DNA of 64,000 bases. It comes from Zasmidium citrigriseum. Lineage: Eukaryota; Ascomycota; Dothideomycetes; Mycosphaerellales; Mycosphaerellaceae. The translations under genes were made by a program, and so were the position numbers. The stretch is from contig NHNW01000090.1 in the NCBI GenBank assembly GCA_002786025.1, positions 20,175-84,174 on the forward strand. The letters run 5' to 3'. The notes under the pieces were generated by a model. The model had not been told where the DNA came from and made no database searches. It saw only the letters and a list, made by a program, of their open reading frames with translations. Below, one piece after another: positions 56,463 through 64,000 of this stretch. Each line of letters opens with the position of its first letter. The first letter of the stretch is position 1.

Positions 56463-57506
56463 ATGGCCACAAACGAAGTCCCCGCCTGGACCTTCACAGG
56501 CGGCTACCCAGACACTCTGAAGCTATCAACCACAAAAGTCCCAACCGAAATGGAAGTCGACACCGACCACGCCCTCATAAAAATCTCCGCCTGCGCCCTC
56601 AACCCCGTCGACATCCAAATCATGAACATGCCCACCTTCACGCTCCCCTGGGGCGACAAATCCCCCAAAACCACCGTAATGGACTTCTCCGGCACGGTAC
56701 TCTCTTGTCCTGGAGGGAAGTTTAAAGCGGGAGATGAGATCTTTGGCATGGCGCAGAAGTCTTACCTCCCCGGCCATGGAGCTTTGGCGGAGAAGATGTT
56801 GCTGGATTTGACGCTTGCGCCTGTGGCGAAGAAGCCGCAAGGGTGGAGTGTGGAGAAGGCGGCGGCGATTAGTCTTGTATGGTTGACGGCGAAGGCGTGT
56901 GTTGAGGCTGTTGCGCCGTGGGTTGAGGGGAGTAAGGGGAAGAGGGTTGCTGTGCTGGGGGGCAGTTCGAGTACGGGGATTTATAGTATTATGCTTGCGA
57001 AGAGGAAGGGGTGGAAAGTTGTTGCTACGTCGAGTGGACGGAATAAAGATTTCGTCACGAATGATTTGGGAGCTGATGCGCATGTGGATTATACGAAAGA
57101 GGATGTTAGGACGGGTGTTGGGAGGTTTGAGCCGGATGCTGTGATTGATTGTGTTGGGGGGACGGAGTGTATTGGTCTGCCGTCAAGCAAGCGATACATC
57201 ACGATCGTTGGGGATAAGACGGGGAGGACCATGATGGGAGGGCCGTATACTTATTATGATTTCATGCATCCTTTTGCGGCTGTTAGTCAGTGGGTGCGGT
57301 GGGCGAGGGGCAAGGCCGGTTTGGGAGAGGCTTACGATGTGATTATTTTGAGCCAGAAGAGTGAGTGGTTGGAGGAGGCGAAGGAGACGTTGAAGGAGGA
57401 GGAGATTTTTGTGGATAGTGTTTTTGCTTTTGAGGAGGCGAAGAGGGCTTTTGAGAGGTTGAATACTGGGAGGGCGAAGGGGAAGGTTGTTGTGAGGGTT
57501 GCTTGA
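56463..57506 (+). CDS. MDR-family quinone/enoyl reductase, zinc-independent
   Basis: NAD(P)H-dependent medium-chain dehydrogenase/reductase of 347 aa, single exon, the usual size. The GroES-like domain (about 1-125) includes C-A-L-N-P-V-D-I-Q and a D-F-S-G-T-V element. The catalytic zinc ligands of true alcohol dehydrogenases are absent. The cofactor domain has V-L-G-G-S-S-S-T-G-I-Y (about 165) and a conserved D-C-V-G-G (about 223). This matches the quinone oxidoreductase/RTN4IP1-like branch. Base composition switches inside the gene: the first 230 nt are C/A-rich at third positions, whereas from about 56700 on G and T dominate. The protein remains well formed across the switch. It follows the PDR transporter in the same orientation. 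The substrate is undetermined. Confidence 0.9.
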   Translation: MATNEVPAWTFTGGYPDTLKLSTTKVPTEMEVDTDHALIKISACALNPVDIQIMNMPTFTLPWGDKSPKTTVMDFSGTVLSCPGGKFKAGDEIFGMAQKSYLPGHGALAEKMLLDLTLAPVAKKPQGWSVEKAAAISLVWLTAKACVEAVAPWVEGSKGKRVAVLGGSSSTGIYSIMLAKRKGWKVVATSSGRNKDFVTNDLGADAHVDYTKEDVRTGVGRFEPDAVIDCVGGTECIGLPSSKRYITIVGDKTGRTMMGGPYTYYDFMHPFAAVSQWVRWARGKAGLGEAYDVIILSQKSEWLEEAKETLKEEEIFVDSVFAFEEAKRAFERLNTGRAKGKVVVRVA

Positions 57507-57894
57507 GGAGGGAAGAGTGGTTGTTGTAGGATGCGTAGGAAGGAGCAAGGCTGTGACATCGGTCCTTCCTCCTCTTGTGATGAACTTTGGACATAATTCC
57601 AATCAAGAATTCTATTACATTCCATTCCAAGTCTTCAACTTCGATCTTCTCAAGGATCGAGTCGAACATCGCTTGGACTGACTTCGTGCTTCCAATTTCT
57701 CGCTTTTGAACGACTTTCAATGGACTGTCGAGGTCAACCAATCAACATACTTGCAATGGCAAACGACGCCTCATACCTCTATAGGAAACTAATCGAAGCT
57801 GAGTAATCCCCAGCGGCTCAAACGTTCAACCTGGCCAACCTTTGCAAAAAGAAACGCACGGACTTTCCAATTTCTACAATCCTCGAACGATTGG
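57507..57894. other. Intergenic, 388 nt, last normal DNA
   Basis: This is the 3' flank of the reductase gene. CpA and TpG occur at normal frequency here, so this marks the last unmutated DNA before the repeat region. Short open frames are not convincing. Confidence 0.5.
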
Positions 57895-57936
57895 CTTAGC
57901 GTAATATTCTTAGCGTAATATTCTTAGCGTAATGTT
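57895..57936. repeat. 14-bp tandem repeat at the RIP boundary
   Basis: Three units of CTTAGCGTAATATT follow one another (57895-57908, 57909-57922, 57923-57936), the third with one A-to-G difference. They sit exactly where the mutated region begins. Confidence 0.85.
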
Positions 57937-58241
57937 AATAGCGCTAGTATACTACTAGCTAGCTTCGGCGTTACGTTTAAGATAGTATAAAGATAAAATT
58001 AAAAGCGTAGAAGTATAATATCTCGATTTCCTATACTCTTAATTGCCTATACTAGCTCTCTATCTATTAAAACTATCTAATTTAAGGCCGTAGCGCCGAA
58101 CGCTTATAGAATCTAAGCTACTATATAACTCGATTAAAGTATATCCTAATCTAGGCCTTTATAGGCCTCCTACTAGAGCTCGATAAACTTCTACTTACGC
58201 TAGATAGTAGTCTACGCGCCGTCGCTAGTACTAAGAGGAGC

Positions 58242-58460
58242 GAGCCGCTAATCTTTTCCGACCTAGATAATACTACTCTAAGGCGTATCGCTAAAGTCGT
58301 TCGCTACTAGAAGGAGATACTATATCGCGACGAGGTCTAGGCTCGTATATATAAGGTCGGTAAACTAGAAGACGACGACTAGGTTAGTATTATCCGCCTC
58401 GGTAGCGACTAGGTAGCCTTAGACGCTAAGGTACTAGACTTTATTATCCTAGTCTAATAT
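58242..58460 (+). pseudogene. Fossil reading frame 1 in RIP region
   Basis: Reading from the GAG at 58242, about 70 codons give protein-like sequence (for example D-L-D-N-T-T-L-R-R-I-A-K and D-A-K-V-L-D-F-I-I) broken only by TAG codons. These are what CAG or TGG become after CpA mutation. The other frames of this stretch are more densely stopped. The protein is not recognised. Confidence 0.5.
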
Positions 58461-60189
58461 ACGGATTATAGCGACGTCGATCTATTATATTATATTAGCT
58501 TAGAGTTAAAGTAGCTATCGAGAAGTATCTATACCTAGTACTCTTACTACTTAAGATCGATCGTATTACTAGTAACGATAGTCTTCTTACTACGCTTCTT
58601 AGAAGGACCGCTAGCGCTATCGTTAGAGGCCTTACGCTTACTAGAACCGCGGCTACTAGGAGCCGACTATAACTACTTATAATTAGGAGTCGTAGGAAGC
58701 TCTATACTAGTAGGTATTAGGCGAGATATAGCTATATATATAGGTTAGTATATAAAGCGGTAGAGAATACGGGCGTAACGTATAATTATTAATACTATAA
58801 TAGCGATAGAAGAGGAAGCGAAGCGAGCGAGCGGAAGGCGACGATAAGAGAGGCGGTAGGTAGGTAGTTATTATTAAGGAGGAGAGAATTAGCGGTAGTA
58901 ATAAGGAATATTTAAAGGTAAGGTAGCGGCGTACGGGTTTACGTTATTACGTAGTAAACGAGGAAGGCGCGGCGTTTATAACTATGCTTTTAATATTACT
59001 CCTTCCTTTAGAGTATTAATATAAATCGAGAGCGGCTACTACGTAGCGGTTTAAAAGCCGCCTCTCGTACTACCTTTATTCCTCTACCTACCTACTACTC
59101 TATTACCGCCGCTACTACTACTCTCCTATTACGTACTCGCTCTCGTTAATACGGTCGTAAAACGTATACTAGTACTACCGTACTATCCGCGCTATCGTCG
59201 CCGCTCGATCGAAGCTCTCTTCTACTATCTTAGTATCTCTAAGTAATTACTTCCTAACCTCGTCCGTATTCGCTATATTCGTAGTAGGTACTCTAGTCTA
59301 GTCGCTTTAAAGAAGAAGCTAATCTATTATAGATAATACCGATCGTTCTAACTATTTAAGACCTTAATAGCTCGAGAGTTAACGGCGACTACTACCTCCG
59401 CTCTACGAAGTCTATTATATCCTACCTAGAGGAATATAGTAATTAGGACACCTATACTACTATTAAGGCTAGTATCGATAAAGGCGTCCTCGAATACCTT
59501 AGCCTAGACGAGGTCTATAACGAGCGCGAGTAGGTACCTATTAGCTACCTCCTTAGTACGAAGCGACTCGTCTACGCCTATCTCGCTAAAGAGGATAAAC
59601 CGCCCGTTACGTTTACGTTCGGTAGATAGTAGCGTATATACGTTATACTAACTATAGAGATATAGTACTATAAAGAGCGTAAGTTTAATCCTTACGCTAG
59701 TCTCGCTAACGAGAACTAATTCGATAATCTAGTTACTAGTACTATATATATCGGACTATAGGCTATATATACTAACTAAGCTAGCTTAACTAGCTTCCTC
59801 CTTACTAGCGAGCTACTAAACTAGAACCTTATTAAGTTTAACTCTTCGATTAAGAAGGAGTCTCTACCTACTATATAGTACTATATCGCTACCTAGTTAG
59901 AGAATATAAGGGATTACGTAACCGGGTCGTAAAGGTAGTATATCCGTCGAGGTAGTAAGAGATAGACTCGTAGACTAGATATTAGATTAGAAGATAGAGC
60001 GGCCGTATATAGCTTAATATAAATTCTAGCCGTTACTACGGTTATCTATTATTAATTAAACTTCTCGTCTCCTATTTATATACCTTCCTCTAGGCCTCGT
60101 ATATATACTTAGCGTAGTATATAGCCGTCGTAGATATATATCCTTATCGAGTCGTAATTCGCCGTTATCTTTATAGCTAGGTTAGGTAA

Positions 60190-60650
60190 TATACTCTTAG
60201 AGCGAAGAGTAAAAGGATCGATCGACTCTTAAGGAACGAGTCTCTAGCCTAGTCTTTAACCTATTATATTCTTAGAGTAGCTCGAAATCGATCGACTCTC
60301 CTATCTAGTCCTTAACCTATTATATTCTTAGAGTAGCTCGAAATCGATCGACTCTCCTATCTAGTCTTTAATCTATTATATTTAGCTCTATCGACTCTCT
60401 AGCCTAGTCCTTAACCTATTATATTCTTAGAGTAGCTCGAAATCTATCGATATCCTTCTTAGAGTAAACGGATCGACTCCCTAGCCCTCTATAATATATT
60501 CTTAGAGTAGTTCTACTCTATATTCTTAGAGTAGTATAGTATCGATCGACTCTCTAGCCTAGTCCTTAATATATTATATTCTTAGAGTAAATAGATCGAC
60601 TCTCTAGCCTAGTCCTTCTTAGATCGATCGATTCTCTAGCCTAGTCTTCC
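60190..60650. repeat. Minisatellite, about 60-bp unit, in RIP region
   Basis: A repeated module holds CTTAGAGTAGCTCGAAAT, then ATCGATCGACTCTC, then TAGTCCTTAACCTATTATATT. Near-perfect copies start near 60270 and 60327, and shortened or diverged copies follow to about 60650. Confidence 0.75.
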
Positions 60651-61219
60651 TTTCCTTTTAACTTTAATCTCTAACCTACCTTAGGCTATAATAAATTACC
60701 TACTCTCCTCTAAACTTAGCGTTTCTAAGTTTCTTCTTCGTAGATAGCTCGATATATATAGCTATATAGCTAATAGATTATATAAACTATTTCTAGCCTT
60801 CTATAGCGTTTCTATATAAGCTAAAGGGGGTATCCTTTACCTAACGCTCTAATTTAGACGTTTCTTCGAGCCGCTAGCTAGTTTAGCTACTACTACTATA
60901 GGTATTACCTCCTAGAGCCTTACCTAGGCCCCGCTATAATATATATCTACCGCTAACGCTACTACTACTATCTATCCCCCTTCTCTATTATACTTATCTA
61001 TCTCGACGTATACTCTTTATTAGCTACTAACTACGTATACTACTAGAATAAATAAGTACCTACTAGAGCGCTTTAGTAGCTCGCGACGCGGCGGCCGAGG
61101 CGACTATCGACTATAATAGGTAGAAGTCCTTATACTTCTACCTAAGCTAAACTCTCGGATTCGTAAGTACTTTAAGGCGAAGCCTACTAGTAGCGGTAGC
61201 TAGCTATACTTCCGGAATA

Positions 61220-61660
61220 CCTAACCTCTAATATATAATTAGAGTAGCTCGAAATCTCTAGCCTAGTCCTTTAATATATTCTTAGAGTAAATCGATCGAC
61301 TCTCTAGCCTAGTCTAGCTAGTCTAGTCTAGTCTCGAGCCTTTAATAACAAACGCTAGTCCCCTAGCGTCCTCTAACGTATATTTAGAGTAAATCGATAG
61401 ACTTTAACTCTCTAGCTCCGTCCTCGAACGCCCTCTAATATATACTTAGAGTAAATCGATAGCTTCTCTAGCCGTTATAGTATATACGTCTAATATAGCT
61501 CGAAATCTCTAGCCTAATCCTCTAATATATCTTAGGCGAATAGATCGACTCTCTAGCCTTTAATATACCCTTAGAGTAGCTCGAAATACCTAGCCTAGCC
61601 TAGTCCTCCTCCTCCTCCTCCTCTAATATATAATTAGAGTAAAGAGTCCTTCTACGACTA
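61220..61660. repeat. Dispersed copies of the same minisatellite module
   Basis: Parts of the 60-bp module (TTAGAGTAGCTCGAAAT, CTCTAGCCTAGTCCT) recur at irregular spacing between 61220 and 61660, and again at about 61981-62032. A CTC-type triplet run is embedded near 61606-61624. Confidence 0.6.
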
Positions 61661-62712
61661 GTCTATCTACGAGGGAGTATTATTTCTAGTTATACGTACC
61701 TAGGCGGAGCTTCTATCGATTTATAGCCGAGAATCTAATCGAGATAGCTAATCCCTAAGGATCTAGTACTAGTAGCTTCTCTCGTTAAATTTATAGCTTA
61801 TCGATAGGACCTATATTTCCTATTATCTACCTCGTTAGTACCTATAGCTAAATTTAGCTATATAGCGCGATCTTTAGTCCTCTTTTACGTATCTCCTATA
61901 TAGTAGGAATATAAATATTATAATAAAATATTAAATTAACGCCTATGTCCTTATATATTAATCTAATAGAGTTTCTCCTCCTCTAATATATAATTAGAGT
62001 AGCTCGAAATACCTAGCCTAGTCCTTTAATTTATACTAGAATCGATCGCTTCTTCTCGAACTTATCGCTAAAGGGGTATATCTTCCTACCTTAGATAAAT
62101 ATAGGAACTTCGAGGGTCTATACCTATTTCTTAAGGCTTTATTAATCCCTTTAGATACCCGTTTATATACCTATATACTAGGAAACTAAGTAGATCCGCT
62201 AGCTAATAATCGTTAAGCTCGTACTTCCTAACTATCTATAAATAGTAGTTACTATTTAGTAATATAGTTAGGAGCTCGCTTATTAACGGCCTTTAAGTAC
62301 GTATATACTTAATTATAAGGAAGGAGTAGGTACGCGAGTAATTACGCTATTAAGGAGGTAGATACCTAAGGCCGCCTACTCGCCGCTATAAAAGAAGAGT
62401 TTCTTCTACTTCTTAACTTAAACTAAATAACTACCTCTTTACTACTACCTTCCCTCTTCTCTTCCCTCTTCTAACCTCTTATACCTTTAATAATACTTAA
62501 TAACTATACTAACTCTACCGCTAGCTTTCCCCCGCTTTCCCGCTATTAATAAGGCGCTTAGCTTATATAAGACGTACTTATTAAGGTAAAGTAAAGCTAT
62601 AGCGGGGCGCTCTTAACTAAACTAATACGGGCGTAGCTCTATTAACCCTAGCGATACTATAGCTAGCTTCGACGTTACTCTAACTAGCTAGCCGACTAGT
62701 AATCCTATATCT

Positions 62713-63690
62713 AGTAGTAGTAGCGGTAGCTAGCGTCTACTATCCCGCGATAGTAAGAAGGATACGCTATTAGGTAAGAAGTCCGAGCGCGAGAAGTTAA
62801 TCGAGAGAATCTATAAGCTCGTCTATAATACTACCTCTATTAAGGGCGCCGCTATATCCTAGTAGTAGGCTATTACTATTATTAATAGCTACCTAGTCGA
62901 AAAGAACGGCCTCTTTAAGTCGCTTAAGAACCCGCCCGCTACCCTAGCTATATATCCGCTTTCTACTAATTAAGTCGAGTATACGCCTACTATCTAACCT
63001 AACTTTACCTTCGATCTTATAGTTAGCCCGAATACTTTACCTACTATTTTAGCTACTTTATAGAAGTAGGCTAAACTCTACCTATCGAACTAGTAGCTTA
63101 AGAATAAGGGTAATACTCGCTATACGAGCTACTAGGCGAAAGGTAGCCGCTACTTTAATATCTATACTACCTATCCTAGCCTATTCTAAGGTACCTATAC
63201 TAAGTATATAGTCGACGGTCGTAACGAGAACTACTTCTTTAGCTCCGCCTTCTATAATAGTAATAGGCCTCCTCTATCCTCGCCTTAGACGCTAGCCGAA
63301 AACCGCCTCGAAATCGCTAGCGACGCCGACCTACTATCCTATTAGAATTCCGTTATATCTAGTATTAAGTTCGTCGCTAAGGGTACTAATATTACCGTCC
63401 CCGAGCTACTTAACTTCGAGCGGCAAATTAAGGTTACTACTACTAGTATATACTATAGCTATATTACTATCGACTTTAACTTCTACTCTAGCTACCCCTC
63501 CTAGGCTTCTAAGATATAGGAGATCTATACTAATATCTAGTAGGGGTTATTAGCTACCTTTAGTTAGTAGCTATAGACTCGTACTATTACTAGTAAGGGT
63601 AAGGGTAAGCTATTTAGTCCCTCTATACTAGCGAAGGACGATTAAGGTAAGCGTAGTAATAGCGGCGACTCTAGCGGTAGTAGCTAGTAG
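62713..63690 (+). pseudogene. Fossil reading frame 2 in RIP region
   Basis: A single frame (phase of position 62761) reads about 320 codons of protein-like sequence with interruptions only at TAG and TAA. A Ser-rich start leads into a Lys/Glu-rich helix (K-S-E-R-E-K-L-I-E-R). A stop-free run of about 50 codons follows at 63349-63501, then a Lys/Gly/Ser-rich tail. The length and basic tail would suit a retroelement gag-like protein, but cysteine and tryptophan positions have been erased by mutation, so the family cannot be identified. I have not reconstructed it. Confidence 0.5.
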
Positions 63691-64000
63691 GGGTTTAGAC
63701 CTTAACTTAATAGCTTAGTAGGATAGCTACCTTTCTAGCTACCTCTTCTCTTTCTATACTAGCTCTATTATTCCCTTCGGATAATAGACTAGCTAATACT
63801 AGGTCTCTTTCTTCTATCTCTAGGCTAGTTTCCTTTCCTTCGTAGGTAGTAATAGGCGGAGTTCTAGCTTTCTTTTCTTTCTAATACGATAATATAAGCG
63901 ACGGGCTAGGCTAGGTAGACTATTCTTTATAGGATTCTCGATACTAGCTTCTAGGGATAGTTTCCTTTTATAATAAGCGGCTATATTCCTCTCTATACTT

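Larger units (their letters stand above)
57895..64000. mobile_element. RIP-saturated transposon/repeat region (continues past window)
   Basis: From 57895 to the window end CpA and TpG are almost absent. I count about seven by eye in 6.1 kb where roughly 760 would be expected at random. TpA is extreme while CpG, CpT and GpC remain. This is the product of C-to-T mutation at CpA on both strands, the signature of repeat-induced point mutation. Because TG is lost, only three or so ATG codons remain and no TGA; TAG and TAA fill all frames. No intact gene can exist here. Two fossil frames (58242-58460 and 62713-63690) and minisatellite blocks are listed separately. No clear terminal repeats could be identified by eye, and the element class cannot be named. 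Confidence 0.85.

Noticed and set aside
57956..62678. Long terminal repeats suggested by TAGCTAGCTTCG(G/A)CGTTAC at 57956 and 62660
   Set aside because: Only 19 nt match with one difference, in DNA whose restricted dinucleotides make such coincidences likely; no extension on either side.

Overview
The window looks like nuclear DNA of a filamentous ascomycete, most likely a Dothideomycete. Genes are split by many short introns (44-62 nt, GT..AG, CTAAC/CTGAC-like branch sites). The products are typical of such fungi: a Sac3 mRNA-export factor, an Opi1 repressor, a B56-type PP2A subunit, a TFIIIC subunit, ABCC and PDR transporters, and a Zn2Cys6 regulator. The right end is mutated in the way left by repeat-induced point mutation (RIP). 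I cannot name the species.

Layout. At 0.3-5.2 kb a Dal5-type transporter, a small secreted protein and a sugar transporter lie together. At 6.4-11.1 kb are an uncharacterised F-box/DUF-like gene, an unknown gene and a phytanoyl-CoA dioxygenase-like enzyme. At 11.4-19.6 kb are the large SAC3 gene and a YDR124W-like gene, followed by 3.2 kb without a recognisable gene. At 22.7-28.3 kb is a full-size ABCC transporter, divergent from a small mitochondrial-type protein. At 29.3-42.2 kb is a housekeeping block: FGAM synthase (ADE6), B56 subunit (RTS1), TFIIIC tau95 (TFC1) and OPI1.

At 42.8-50.5 kb a compact nitrogen/amine block holds a sarcosine-oxidase-like flavoenzyme, a secreted alpha/beta hydrolase, a Zn2Cys6 regulator and an APC permease. 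The block is bracketed by a decayed copy of the permease 3' end, in direct orientation. At 51.5-57.5 kb are a PDR multidrug transporter and a quinone-oxidoreductase-like enzyme.

From about 57.9 kb to the end the DNA changes abruptly. CpA and TpG are almost absent (I count about seven by eye in 6.1 kb), so ATG codons are nearly lost and TAG/TAA are everywhere. Inside are minisatellites and two fossil reading frames. I read it as RIP-saturated transposon or repeat DNA.

Exon structures were worked out by hand from splice signals, reading phase and family conservation. Every spliced CDS given with full exon coordinates adds up to an intact reading frame. No RNA genes, CRISPR arrays or origins were found.
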